NCBI RefSeq assembly: GCF_032062135.1
Contig: NC_092869.1
Span: 48,111,757 to 48,175,756 of the forward strand
Direction of reading: 5' to 3'
Length of the DNA stretch: 64,000 bases
DNA from: Pyxicephalus adspersus
Lineage: Eukaryota; Chordata; Amphibia; Anura; Pyxicephalidae
Position 1 is the stretch's first letter; each line of letters begins with the position of its first letter. The position numbers and the translations under genes were made by a program. This document shows, in pieces, positions 22,201 through 33,430 of the stretch. Under the pieces are notes generated by a model, which saw only the letters and a program-made list of their open reading frames with translations, ran no database searches and was not told where the DNA came from.

Positions 22201-22642
22201 TAAAATGTTGTCAGCGAGGACTGGCGAGGGCTCGGAGACATGTGTGATATGTTTTAGAATAAAAGTCTTACACATCTTTGCAGGGAAATTTTTAAGGAAA
22301 TTCCAAGTGCTGCACAGGAAGAGGGAAACACTTTGGGCCAATTTAATCCAAAAACAATTCTGCTTCAGACGTATTTCCCACTTAGGTCTTGTATCTGGAA
22401 TGGGGGTGCAAAGTTTTGGGTTGTCGAAGATAAACCTTATTTATATTTTCTGCTTATAGTTAGAGAAGGTCATTCATGTTTCTGAACCCCAAATTATCTT
22501 ATTTTAGTATGTCTTAAATTATGTTGTTGGCTGGCACAGATTCAGCATATCTTTCTCTGAACTTGAAGCTATTCTTCTTGTTGTTGTCAGAAAAAATAGA
22601 AGCAAACGTTCAATAGAATAGTTTTATTATGTACCAATCTGG
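22201..22642. other. Unrecognised non-coding DNA
   Basis: An 84-codon plus-strand frame (22205-22459) has no recognisable domain. No repeat is seen. Confidence 0.4.
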
Positions 22643-22742
22643 TATTATTATTGTTAGACAGGATTTATATAGCGCCAACATATTACGCAGCGCTGTACAT
22701 TAAATAGGGGTTGCAAATGACAGACGGACACAGACAGTGACA
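22643..22742 (-). mobile_element. Family G repeat, short copy
   Basis: An ATTATTATT run, then GGATTTATATAGCGCCAAC, ATATTACGCAGCGCTGTAC, AATAGGGGTTGCAAATGACAG and CACAGACAGTGAC. Truncated after about 100 bases. Confidence 0.7.
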
Positions 22743-23609
22743 GTGGTAGATCTCCAATCATCGCTCCCTAAAGATACACTGGCAGCATCCAATTCACTCG
22801 GTTGTGTTGGATGTCTGTGTCCCCTGGTGTGCACTATGGCTCCTCATGGCCCCCCTGTGTCCCTATAGATCTGTGCTGATATAACGGCCAGCAGGTGCTC
22901 CTCATATTCCAGACTGTAGTAGCGGAATCACCAGGGAACATTTAAATTGTGGCTCTGAAGTCAAAAACAAAAAAAAAAACCTAATATACATTTATTCTCT
23001 TGCTTCTGCAGAGAGCTGCATATCCTTAATGCATTTGGCCACAATTCATGCTCCATTCAGAATATCTTCCTTTTGTAGCCATGTCATTGTGCCGAAGGGA
23101 GCTGAAACTACCCCCTTCCATTATATAGAACATAAGGAAACATTGGACACGGAGTTATAGACAGGAAGTTGCAGCTGCTCCACGGACTTCTAGAATTCAC
23201 CCAAAAATAGTGTAATCCCCCAATCAGCATAAAAACATTTTCCAAGTATGAACACATTTAATTAAATAATTTATGATTTTGTGCTTGTTGCTCTTTAATA
23301 ATTCTTTATATAATAAGTGTGATTTTAGATTTCCTTTAATGTGGAAAAATAAAATTACTTTTGAAATCATTTCACATCAAATTCTTTAATTGAACCCTGA
23401 ACATTTATAAGGCGTTGTGTCCAAATAGCAGGAGCAGGTAAAAATATTTTGCTTTATATATTTATATAATTGAGTTTTATGTTTTACCCCATTAACCAGT
23501 TTAAGTGTTTTCAGGGAACACAAGTTTGCTACTTTGGGAACCGCTAAATGGAAATATTTATATCCAAAAATGAAACCTTCATAAAATATGTCAAAGCAGT
23601 GCAAAATTA
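22743..23609. other. Unrecognised non-coding DNA
   Basis: Part 22750-22940 has higher GC but shows no repeat match within the window. The rest is AT-rich. Confidence 0.4.
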
Positions 23610-23835
23610 TTTTCTTCTAATCTCAACACAGCTGAGAGGAGACACTGGCAGAGGTCACTTGGCCCCAGTCCTTGAAAACAGCTGAGCTCCAAGCCAAAAT
23701 TGCAGCTCCTTCATTTTCGAGGAACTAGTCGAGGCTGACGCGATTTCTGAGAGTCCGCGGATAAATGACTTGCTACCTACAAATACATGAATACTTCCTT
23801 TTCTCGAAATGCTGCGCCTGTCACCGCTGAAGTAT
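23610..23835. other. Candidate conserved non-coding block
   Basis: Repeat-free with several CpGs (GTCGAGGCTGACGCG near 23728, GAGTCCGCGGAT near 23750). A 64-codon minus-strand frame overlaps it but has no acceptor or donor arrangement I can defend. Confidence 0.25.
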
Positions 23836-24127
23836 GGTTTCATCTTCATTCACTTCATATTTTCTGGAGGAAAAAAATAGCAAAATGTTTTTCTCTATTT
23901 CAGCTGGGGAGAAAAGAAATTGCAAACCTGTTATAGGGTACAATGACAAAACCTTATTTGTAACATTTATCACCGCTTATTTTTATTTTGTTATTGTGAA
24001 TAATTACTGTAATTGGATGTATTTAGTAATCTGCTGGCATTGCCCAGTATTTCCCCAGATCTGCCAATTTAAAAAGAACCTGTTATAAATAGTGGAGTGA
24101 TTTTATTGATATTAATCCCACTGTTTA

Positions 24128-24490
24128 AAGCGGAACTGTCAGAAAAATTAAAAAATGACACTTACCTTTACTTCCGCAGAGTCCCCGATCCTTCCACCTG
24201 GCTTTGATTTGGTAGTTCTGGAACCCTCCTTTGTCCCTGGAGTCGCCATCTTCTTCCTTCTTCTGCCTACATCACCTGATCACACTGGGCATGGGTGAGA
24301 TGGGCACATTTTTTCCCCAATGCAGGGAAAAACCCCTTTTGGGCAGAAGGAGCAGCCCAAACCCTTTTGGAATACGTGACGTAGGTACCCCAGGCACCTC
24401 TGCGCTCCCATTCAATCTTTACCTTAGCGGCAGAAAAGACAAAAGAGGTGGGGGCTTCCCCTTTTTTTTTTTAAAAAAAAGGGTTTAAAG
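24128..24490 (-). repeat. Putative short interspersed element, 'GAAGATGGCG' type, antisense
   Basis: Starts AAGCGGAACTGTCAG, the reverse of the AGTTCC-type ends seen at 18.25 and 55.66 kb. Read in reverse it contains GAAGAAGATGGCGACTCC and TACGTCACGTATTCC. It ends in a T-run and A-run. The composition matches a family I associate with ranoid frogs; the name is unknown. Confidence 0.5.
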
Positions 24491-25469
24491 AAAAAAAGAC
24501 GCTAGTTTTTGCTTTATAGAAAGGGTTATCTATTCTTTTATATTTTAGTGATAATTTTGCTTTATTTGCCAATTTTAATGCAGCAACTCTTAGAGTTTTG
24601 CTACTTTTATTTGTAATGTTGCCCATTGACCTGCCATGCAAAAACTTGTTTGGGCAAAAAAAAGCAATTTCTATTTTTTGCTTAGTTTACTTTATTGACG
24701 GGGGTATTGAGTTTAAAGCTCACTTTTGGTCCCATAACAACGGTCACCAGAATGAAGATGGTTACTCTTCCTAGCTCAGAAATAGACAGCAAAGAACCTG
24801 ATAGAATAAAAAACTACAAAGTTCTTGGGCAGGACTATTTGGTACGGGTATGGGTACCAATGGCTTCAGGTAGGCAGTAAATGTAGTAAAAAGATGCAGT
24901 CCTTTGTCCTTCCAGAAGGTGGAGGTAGTGTGTTCTTCCTCTAAGTCGGGGTCAGACATGTAAAGGTGTCTATAAGTGCTCTGGATGCTCCTCAGCCAAC
25001 AGGGACCCCACAGGGCATCAAGTTAGCTCAGCCCGGGCCACCATGTCAGTTTTGCACAAGAGCTCACTATTGGCTATATCCACCACTGCCCTAAGTCATT
25101 CAGCTATGTATATAATCTGAGCCATTTTATGAGGACCAGAACATTTCTATTCTTTATTTGGAACATGCTTTTGGAACCGTCTTGTTATAGGCATCAACGG
25201 GGAAATATGTATATGTAATATTTCACAGTGACCTAATTTATAATGAAATTTAAAAAGTTTTGAGTACTAAGCGTAAGTAAATAAAGAATATTATTGAAAA
25301 AAAAAAACACATCAAGGGTTTGTAGTCAGACCCAAATGAAGAAAGAAAAGAACTATATTTATTTTCTCCACTGAACTATTTTTATAGGTAATTCTTGTAG
25401 TGTATTTGTTTTGTCTCCAATTGTATTTGCCAGGAATGTTATGAAAGTGAGTCCTCGGTAACCAATTAT
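24491..25469. other. Unrecognised non-coding DNA
   Basis: AT-rich. No repeat or gene recognised. Confidence 0.4.
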
Positions 25470-25745
25470 TTGTAGAATCTGCTTAAGTTTCCATAGCCGG
25501 CTGCTGGAGCTGTGTCTGGACAGAACAGTTTGGCCCTAATGATGTTTAATTGCTTATCCAGAGAAAGTCATCTATGCCGGGTGTTCAGCTAAGGTCTACA
25601 GAACCTATTGGAGGTGCAGTCTACGAACACCCTGTGACCGGGTTATTTGCTGCCTCTTGAGACGTGAGCCTTTCAGTTATGGAGGCTTTTGGTAGATTCT
25701 GGAGAGATAAACTACTTCAACTCTTCACACTCTCAAGAACTCCAT
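25470..25745. other. Candidate conserved non-coding block
   Basis: Repeat-free and mixed in composition, with homeodomain-like CCCTAATGATGTTTAATTGC near 25533. No frame is coding-like. It directly precedes the 61-bp array. Function is inferred. Confidence 0.25.
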
Positions 25746-25760
25746 TGCTGAGATCATTTC

Positions 25761-26260
25761 GCTGAGTTCCTGGGTCTGTACACCCATTATACTCAATATG
25801 AAGGGCTCCTGCTATCCCTGTGATGAGTTCCTGGGTCTGTACACCTGTTATACTCAATATGAAGGGCTCCTGCTATTTCTGTGATGAGTTCCTGGGTCTG
25901 TATACCTGTTATACTCAATATGAAGGGTTCCCGCTATCCCTGTGATGAGTTCCTGATTCTGCACACCGGTTATACTCAATATGAAGGGCTCCTGTTAGCC
26001 CTGTGATGAGTTCCTGGGTCTGTATACCTGTTATACTCAATATGAAGAGTTCCCACTATCCCTGTGATGAGTTCCTGATTCTGTACACCCGTTATACTCA
26101 ATATGAAGGGCTCCTGTTATCCCTATGATGAGTTCCTGATTCTCCACACCCGTTATACTCAATATGAAGGGCTCCTGTTATCCCTGTGATGAGTTACTGG
26201 GTCTTTATACCTGTTTTACTAAATATGAAGGGCTCATGGTATTACCCTGATGAGTTCCTG
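25761..26260. repeat. 61-bp tandem repeat, eight units plus a partial ninth
   Basis: Units start at 25761, 25822, 25883, 25944, 26005, 26066, 26127 and 26188, exactly 61 apart, with a partial ninth at 26249. Each begins GATGAGTTCCTG and contains TTATACTCAATATGAAGG. Units differ by point substitutions (GGGTCTG or ATTCTG; CTCCTGCTATCC or TTCCCACTATCC) but no length change occurs. Two subtypes appear to alternate partly. No coding function is evident; 61 is not a multiple of 3. Confidence 0.95.
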
Positions 26261-26277
26261 TTTTTTTTCAAAATTGA

Positions 26278-26416
26278 TACAGTTTATTAAAGCCCTCAAA
26301 GGCTGGAGAGAATAGACTTTCATCAGTAAAGCTGGGTGATCCAACAAACCTGGAATGGAGCTTCACTGATGAAGTTTATCCTTTCCAGCCTTTGAGAGCT
26401 TTAATAAATCAGGCCC
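26278..26416. mobile_element. Palindromic short element (family P1), shorter copy
   Basis: Left TTTATTAAAGCCCTCAAAGG mirrors right CCTTTGAGAGCTTTAATAAA. Inside lie GGTGATCCAACAAACCTGG and AATAAATCAGGCCC. The central right arm is partly lost, so it is shorter than the other P1 copies. Confidence 0.75.
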
Positions 26417-27160
26417 TATGTATCTTGTACTTGGCCAGGTCCCTCTTGCTCTAATACGACATTCCTAAATGGAGGTGCCACTCTCAGCCAGTGGGCCAAA
26501 AACCATTTGCTTCTAATATATTAAATATTAATGACGTGGTATTTAGACTTTCCGAATGCCCCTTCTTTATGATGTGATTGTCACTATTTGGACTGTACAT
26601 AAAAAGCTACATTTAAAAGGTCCAACAATATAAAACTGTCAATCAACCAATGAACTAAAGTGAACAGGAAACCAGCAATCTACCTGAAGTAGGATGGAGA
26701 ACCTGCTCTCCACATGTGATCCCTTTTACCAATAGGAGCAGTAAAACGCGTTGGAAAATCCAATGGCAACATCTGATTCTCAAGATCCCAAAACAATGTG
26801 AACCTCATCACAACAAAATCCAATGAGGAGAGGAGGTCCTCTTTAATATTGATTCATGGGTCATCTAAAAGGCATTTACGCATCTCCCTTCAAGCCCAAA
26901 CAAGCCTGATTAGATATTTATATTATGTAGCAACAGACTATGAAATATGCTTAATCTTTTTATTTATTTACTTTTTTTTTTGCCTCTGCAATGTTTCCTC
27001 CCCTTCCGTACACTTTCTTTCCCTCGAGGCTTCATCTGACCATGGAGAAACGGCCAATTACTTAGACATTTTCTTTGGTTTGGCAGAACAAACTATAATG
27101 CCATACATCTGTACTTCACTAAGCATCGTCTCTTTCTCCCTTTCTTCCTTCTTCTTCTTC
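26417..27160. other. Non-coding DNA with one ACGCGT motif
   Basis: AGGAGCAGTAAAACGCGTTGG at 26734-26753 is a plus-strand half of the bipartite motif. A pyrimidine-rich tract lies near 27120-27165. An ORF at 26798-27229 has no recognisable domain. Confidence 0.4.
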
Positions 27161-27169
27161 TTCTTTGCT

Positions 27170-27510
27170 GAAGCCTGCGATTCCAGCCAAATAACACTGT
27201 GCAAAGTTCATAAAACGGGAATGAAATAACAAAAAACACCTATGAAAATAATCAAACCCCTTTCTGCTTTCTGAAGGCCTTAATGCTTGTTTAGTGAAAA
27301 TGAATGCCATTTTCATATTTATTTGCATAAAAATCATACCACATTGACAAACTCCGATTGTTTGCTGCATGAGGTCAGCTATCGCGTTTCACCTGGTGGA
27401 TCAAGTTACTTTTTAACTTCTTCAACTCCAATGAAGCCGTGGCCCAAAGTGATCCAAAACCACAATTCTGTCTATATTTCGTGTAATCCCGGTTTAATTC
27501 TTAGATGACT
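27170..27510. other. Candidate conserved non-coding block
   Basis: Repeat-free. GAATGCCATTTTCATATTTA and TTTGCATAAAAATC near 27300 have the look of deeply conserved regulatory sequence. There is no convincing exon. Inference only. Confidence 0.25.
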
Positions 27511-27718
27511 CAGGCACACAGCTCTTCTTAGTGGAGTTTATTTTCATGTACCAAGACTTACTCTTCCAAGACAAATGTGATCCTTGGGTTGATTATTTGA
27601 TACAGAGACGTTTGCTGCATTCTGGAGCTTTGGTACAATGGGATCGCACACCTGCACTTTATAACCATCATGAAAGCTAAATTAATTATTGTAACCATGT
27701 TAAATTATATTTTATCAC

Positions 27719-27742
27719 AACGCGTTTTGCTCCTTTCAGGCA
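27719..27742 (-). repeat. Bipartite-motif half site, reverse orientation
   Basis: The reverse strand reads CCTGAAAGGAGCAAAACG then CGTTGT. It faces the similar site at 26.74 kb (GGAGCAGTAAAACGCG) about 970 bp away in inverted orientation. No longer arm homology was seen between the two. Confidence 0.5.
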
Positions 27743-28214
27743 GATGGAGGCACAAATCATTTTTTGCAGGTGCTTGGTATAGCAAAGTCATTGAACACAT
27801 TAGACAATTATAATAACACTCCATGGCTATAACAAACACTCTATATAATGTCACAAATAGAGAGCCCCTTCATCTGTCTTCATTATTGGAACTCAGCACA
27901 AAACAGCCATTAACCTTTCACAAAGACATTTTTGGTACTTACTACATCTTATTTACTGGTAAGTATTTTAACAGCCTGGATAGTTTAAGATTTGTAAGGT
28001 TTTGTTTTTTGGGAAAAAAATAGAATGCGCAGTGAAATGGAAGGAACTCTTATAAAGTGTAATGTGTCCTACTGTGACAGTATAAAAAATTCACTGTTCT
28101 ATGAGAAAAACAAAAATTTGTGCAGCTGGACCCCTACATGGCTTATGTCTCCCAGCAGATGCCCAGGGTTTTTTGTCTTTGACTTTTCCTATTGCTAATA
28201 GTAATAAAGTGTAA
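27743..28214. other. Unrecognised non-coding DNA
   Basis: AT-rich. Nothing recognised. Confidence 0.4.
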
Positions 28215-28680
28215 CTAACTATTCTCCCTTGTGAAGAGACGTATAAGGGGGGATATGATCACCCGGTATAAATATATAAATGGTCCATATAGAAAACTCT
28301 CTTACCCATTATTCCCTGTGAGATCATTACAAAGCACAAGGGGGCGCTCTTTACGTCTGGAGGAAAAGAAGTTTAAGCTCCGGATAAGGAAGGGATTCTT
28401 CACTGTAAGGTCTGTGTAAATGTGGAATCGGCTCCCTCAGGAAGTAGTTTCAGCAACTACTATAGATTGCTTTAAGAAAAAGCTGGATGATAACTAGAAG
28501 CACAGAATATAACTGGGGATTAAAAGGAATGACACCAGAGACTGCTGATCCAGGGAACATCCCGTTGCCTCACGGGATCATCAGGAAGAAATTTTTCCCC
28601 GTTGGAGCAAATTAATGTTTATGTATGTCTATTTCCTTAGTCTTTGAGTCTTTTTTCAACTTAGCTAACTATGTAACTGC
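28215..28680 (+). mobile_element. CR1-type LINE, 5'-truncated copy with pol C-terminus and 3' end
   Basis: The last part of the pol gene (28228-28497) is followed by a 3' untranslated segment with GATCATCAGGAAGAAATTTT, CCCCGTTGGAGCAAATT and a TTCAACTTAGCTAACTATG-type terminus. CR1 elements typically insert as short 3' fragments like this one. The same 3' end lies in antisense at 9.0-9.2 kb. Confidence 0.85.
28228..28497 (+). pseudogene. CR1 LINE reverse transcriptase C-terminal fragment
   Basis: The translation begins KRRIRGDMITRYKYINGP, continues LRLEEKKFKLRIRKGFFTV and ends VWNRLP-like, here MWNRLPQEVVSATTIDCF. This is the conserved C-terminal signature of CR1 pol proteins (RRLRGD, then R.F...R..FFTVR, then WN.LP.EVV). 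A single in-frame stop at 28417-28419 separates the last 25 codons; otherwise the frame is open. The endonuclease and the rest of the reverse transcriptase are absent through 5' truncation. Non-functional. Confidence 0.85.
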
Positions 28681-29679
28681 CATTTGTTAGATTATATCTA
28701 TAGGTACGCCTTTTCACATGAATGATATACCATATTGTCTTATACATGGAAATATTATATATTTATATATTGATCAAAGAGTAAAAGATTGTTCAGATGG
28801 ATACCATGATGGGATGATTATCGCCTTCTTCTGATGTCTCTCATAGGTCCCCTAAATAGTAGGTAGGGTGTAATAGGTTGGTGGCGGTTGGTGGGTGGAG
28901 CAAATATGTGGCATGCACCCTGCCTATGGACTATGTTACTCCTGTGGGCCATCCACATTGGGGTTTCGGTCAGACCACAGGGTTTGGGGTTCTTTTCTTG
29001 CTACATTGTTTCAATGTGAAGACCCTTGTCTATTCCCCCAAGCAGTTCCATGAAAAATACCCCAAATTATGTCTAGTAGCTTTGACAAAGGGAAAGGCAA
29101 AAATCTGGAAATGAAAATTTCATCTGTATGCACCTTTGATGTTAAAAACCCTGAAAGGAAGGGCCACACATACCCTAACTGTAGCTCTCTGAGGGGTCCA
29201 CAAGATGAGTTTGAATTTTGTAACTTTTTTCAATAAACATCCTTATCCTGATGTGTTAAATTTGTGAATTGAGCCCAGTTTTATAATATGTTATATTATA
29301 TTATATTTATGTTATATTATATTATGTTATATTATGTTTTATTATATTTCAGACTAATGGGTCTATTCATTAATATTCTCACCCAGGATTCCCCCAAAGG
29401 TCCCCAAAACCTACTTATTTTTACACTTCTATTTTAGGCTGGAGAATTTATTAGGGCAGCCCTTTTATTTCCTCCGATAGCCATCCCCTCACGCTCCTTA
29501 AAGGAACCTACATAGTAATATCTTAAAGTTTAAAGACCCCGCTTAACTCATCTAATCAGGAGATACAGTCTCCAAATAAGTTGCGCCTGATCGGGCTGTT
29601 CTCCAGAAGATTTTATATCATTCTTATCTATATTCCATCCTCCTAGAATACATTGTATATGCTGGTCTCCACACATACA
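28681..29679. other. Unrecognised non-coding DNA
   Basis: AT-rich, with no gene-like feature. Contains the microsatellite listed separately. Confidence 0.4.
29281..29349. repeat. TTATA-type microsatellite
   Basis: An imperfect run of TTATA and TGTTATATTA units, about 70 bases. Confidence 0.85.
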
Positions 29680-29711
29680 CCTGAAGAAGCCCAAAGGTGA
29701 AACGCGTTGGG
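29680..29711 (+). repeat. Bipartite motif, complete
   Basis: CCTGAAGAAGCCC, then AAAG, then GTGAAACGCGTTGGG. An AT-rich stretch with several AATAAA-like or ATTAAA-like words follows, as at the 39.85 kb copy. Confidence 0.7.
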
Positions 29712-30539
29712 TCTATAGACCCTTCAGTACTTACTTCTCTACACAAATTAGTAGTGAATTTGTTTAGCAAGACCATGTTTTCTGGTAATTTGTGACTAAT
29801 ATTGTTTCACTAAATATACATACATGATTTTTGTACATAAGTACTGTTGTACTAACTTTATTTATGAATTTTTATTGTGTATTTTGCACTGTAAAACTCC
29901 ACTATAACTTTATGACAACTGGACTATTTTGGTACTCACATATCAGTTGGCCCTTGAGAAACCCCTCTATTCTTTTCTTCTTCCTACATTTTTCAATTAA
30001 AAATATAGGAATCACCTTTACTTGTGATTCATCCGTTTTCTAATTGAATTCAATGTGAAAAATTTGTGAATTTTTGGTAAAGTTTGCAAAAATCTTGAAA
30101 ACTGAAAATTAAATTGCAATGTTTTTCTTGTAGTCGTAAGGTAAAGGTTTAGTTAATAATTTGCATTCCCCTTTACACTAGCAGCTGTGATTCTAGGCTG
30201 TTTTCCCAAAATGTATCTCAATCCTTGGACAGTGTATTGAAAAGAGAAGTTTGTGTTTACAGGTTCTAAAGCTCAAGCTTGCCATTTGCACACAAAGAAG
30301 GAATACACATCTATAGTAACTCCTACCTTATCGTAGGATTCAGTCTGTATATATATTTATATTTATTTATATGTTAGACATAACATTTATCCAATTAGGA
30401 TTAAATAATTACAAGAAAGAAAGGCAGAAAGAAAGATGGTAGACTTGTATTCAAATATAAATAAGGTGATGTCAAAGTCTAAAAAATACAAAAAACTGTA
30501 CAAAATAATTTATATTGGTAAATTTGTGTCTTTCTTCCC
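29712..30539. other. AT-rich non-coding DNA
   Basis: No gene. The left part may belong to the same repeat as the motif at 29.68 kb, because a similar AT-rich stretch follows the 39.85 kb motif. Confidence 0.35.
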
Positions 30540-30860
30540 TAGGAGTCCCGAGTTCTGCTTTTAAGCAAGGCATGGCCATCCAACCTGACACCAGCCATTT
30601 GTTTGGCAGCCATGTGTTTTCTTACTAGCTTGGCTGTGTCCACCTGTGTGCCGTGTTGCGGGACAGACCGGTCCTGGAAAAGTCATCAAGCAGGAAATGT
30701 AATTACACTATTAATGACTCATCATCCCTGCCATTATGGTTTTACTCATTAAGATTATATACTTCACTGCTAAGAATATGAACTCCCGAGTGCTGGAACT
30801 CGAGCATCGTAAATTTCCCCTTTCTTTTGGTGAACTTTGACAAATGTCAGTTGTTTTATA
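30540..30860. other. Candidate conserved non-coding block
   Basis: Repeat-free. GTAATTACACTATTAATGAC near 30698 has two homeodomain-like cores; CATTATGGTTTTACTC and TTGACAAATGTCAG follow. The texture fits a developmental enhancer. Conservation is untested. Confidence 0.35.
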
Positions 30861-31799
30861 ATACATCGTTCAATACAAGCTGTGCAGCTCTTGGCCTATC
30901 ATTGCATTTTGTTCTGTTTTACCCTTCATAGAAAGTGCAAAGTTCTGATTCTGGATCAGGGAGCACATAAAATCCTCTGATAGTGTAAGCAGTACGAGGA
31001 TAGCAAGAGTCCGATGTCCCTTAACTCCATTCACTCCCTTGGTGGCACCGATCTTCATCTGGACATTATTTCCGGGGGTTTATGGCCTTTGGCTTCCTTA
31101 AATTGCCCCGAGCAGGATGATAAAACTCACACATGGAGTTCATTCGTTGTATGTACAATTTTTATTTATTTTTTTATTTTTTTCAACAGTAAAGTATAAC
31201 CCTTGGGGGCTCTGAAATGGTACAAAATTAGATCATATTAATGAGAATTATAATGAAACATTACGGATTGTGGCTAATGCATAAAATAAAATGTTAAGTA
31301 AATAAATCGCTATTTAAATAGTGACCTAAAATTTTGACAAAATTGGGACATTTTAGAGAAATTTTAGAAAATTATTTTGGTAGGAAAAAGAAAGGCTGTT
31401 ATTGAAAGGTGCAATATGTTATACATATTACATAGTGTTTGATGGTTAATAGTGGTAAATGGAGTCCTCCCCCCCCCCCTAGATTTTTGTTCTTAAAAAA
31501 TCAATAGTTTCCTTTTTGTATGTTTTAGTGTTCTTTGCCTAAAAAGCAAAATAACACAAATTCATGCAAAAAGAAAAATAGGGGAAGTTTTTTAAACAGT
31601 GAACATGACTTTCACAAATTGTACTGCAGGTGAATATTTTGCTGTGTATATTCTAGCAGGGAGTGAATAATTTCCTAACTATTCCCCTAGGTGAAATAAA
31701 CTAAATTGTCCCCCATACCCTGCCACCCCCAAAAAAAACACCCAATCAAAAAAAATATTATATAATAAACTTTCCTTTTTTATGTGTAAATCTCTTGAT
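30861..31799. other. AT-rich non-coding DNA
   Basis: A C-run lies at about 31470-31480 and poly-A runs near 31730. No gene or repeat family is seen. Confidence 0.4.
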
Positions 31800-31936
31800 G
31801 GCTCCATTTATAAAACAGGGAATCTGACATTCCCTCAAACATTCCCTTGTGGGAATCATCAAGGTCTATGTGTTTCAATGATAGTAATTGATTTCCACCA
31901 GGGAATCTTTGAGGGAATGTCAGAGAAGTTCCCTAG
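31800..31936. mobile_element. Palindromic short element (family P2)
   Basis: Left GGGAATCTGACATTCCC and TCAAACATTCCC mirror right GGGAATCTTTGAGGG and AATGTCAGAGAAG. The centre CATCAAGGTCTATGTGTTTC and CAATGATAGTAATTGATT recurs in other P2 copies. The left flank GGCTCCATTTATAAAACAGG is the terminus; the matching right terminus is decayed here. There is no coding capacity. Confidence 0.75.
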
Positions 31937-32459
31937 GTGAATTCATTTCTCTTCCATATTTACCTGCAGACCAAGCTATCCAGCACAAATGATAGAAGTT
32001 GGGCCCGGGAGGGAAAGGAAGCTTTCTTCAGGCCCCTTTTATTCCAGTTGTAGGAAAGGTTATATTATTCCATGATCACCACCAATACAGAAATGATTTA
32101 TACACTGAATGCAATCACATACAGTTTTCTGAAATTATTGATTTTTTGCCCCATTGTATAATCAATTCTTCTGTTACACAAAGCAAATCAGAATTTCCTT
32201 TAGTTGGGCCGTGGGAAAATGCCAAGCTTCTGCACAAGGAACCAAAATATTATTACATTCTCTCCATGCAAGTGAATATATTTCTGCCCCACTCAACTGA
32301 AAAAAGTTTTGTCATCACAAGGATCACAAGGAACCAGTTGGCTAATCAGCTCGGAAAATATCTCAACAAGTCCAACTTATTGCCAAATGCTTGGCTGTCA
32401 TTTCCCTCCAATGCTTCATTTCCAATCACCCCTCCAGTCCCACCGCCATTTTCAGATGT
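31937..32459. other. Non-coding DNA crossed by a chance open frame
   Basis: A 156-codon plus-strand frame (31999-32469) is the longest without Ns or tandem repeats, but it lacks an ATG start, resembles no known family and has low-complexity content at its end. Its length is within what chance allows in 64 kb. Confidence 0.45.
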
Positions 32460-32760
32460 TACACTATGAATGTATTATATTTTCATGTTTACTATACTAT
32501 TTTTCACATTATCATATATTAATATATTTTATATTTTTGTTATCTTACATTTTTACATATTTTAATAATTATTTTGTATTATATAGTATGGTATATTGTA
32601 TAATATTAGATATTGTATACATTATTGTGTATTATATATTATATTATTAGTGTATATTATTATATATTTTATTATTATTGTGTAATTTATATATTATATT
32701 GTAATCTTTCAATAATATTTATTTCTATAATTATTGTGTATTATATATCATTGTGTGCTA
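32460..32760. repeat. AT-rich low-complexity tract
   Basis: Almost pure A/T made of TATTATATA-type words, about 300 bases. Confidence 0.8.
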
Positions 32761-32772
32761 CTTCCGCCACCT

Positions 32773-32900
32773 CTTAGATTGTAAGCTCTTTGGGGCAGGG
32801 ACCTCTCCTCCTACTGTTTATCTGGCCAACCCCTATTTAGTGTACAGCGCTGCGTATTATGTTGGTGCTATATAGATACTGTTTATTATTGATAATAATA
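32773..32900 (+). mobile_element. LINE/SINE 3' tail fragment, family G sense
   Basis: CTTAGATTGTAAGCTCTTTGG, GGCAGGGACCTCTCCTCC, TAGTGTACAGCGCTGCG, ATGTTGGTGCTATATAG and a terminal ATAATAATA run. It is the reverse complement of the other family G copies and also matches the SINE tails. Confidence 0.75.
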
Positions 32901-33009
32901 TGATTACTATTATACATTATTATACATTCTTTTATTATTATTACACATCATTTTATAATATATATATGGCAAGCTAGACAGAAAATGAAAAAAGAAAATC
33001 TCCTTAACT

Positions 33010-33430
33010 ATGAGTGAGCCAAGGCCATGTTCTCTGTTCTCCTTTCCTGATCACGTCCCGGAAAAGCTCTGGGAATTTTGTGAAATAAAACGACGTACCC
33101 CTGGACAGTATTAAAAACGCTGCGCCGTATCGCTGCTTCATATTAAACAAATATTATTTGCCGGTCCTGGGCGCGGGAGCCAGGCTGCAGAAATCCGATC
33201 TTTGCATAATTAGTACCCAAAGACCGTCTGACATGCCGGGTTAATCCATCTAAACCCCACAAATTCGAAGCAACAAGGAAAACACAACCGTCTCTGGCGA
33301 CTCTCCTTTTCACTCACTTATGGAGATTATCCAGAGAGAAAATGAAAATCTGAGCGTTATGGAGGAAATAATAGAAGCGGTGACCCGCGCCTCGCGTTAG
33401 GGCCCCTATCACCCTTTGCATGCCAACCCT
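33010..33430. other. Candidate conserved non-coding block
   Basis: Repeat-free and CpG-rich for this window (GCTGCGCCGTATCGCTGC near 33119, CCTGGGCGCGGGAGCC near 33166). TTTGCATAATTAGTACCC near 33202 joins a half octamer to a homeodomain-like core. A minus-strand or plus-strand exon is not evident. Among the strongest-looking blocks by eye. Confidence 0.35.

Noticed and set aside
25761..26260. CRISPR-like array
   Set aside because: Units are contiguous 61-bp tandem repeats without unique spacers, in a vertebrate context.
31999..32469. 156-codon open frame
   Set aside because: It has no ATG start, no family resemblance, and a length expected by chance about once in this much AT-moderate sequence. 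No splice or promoter context.
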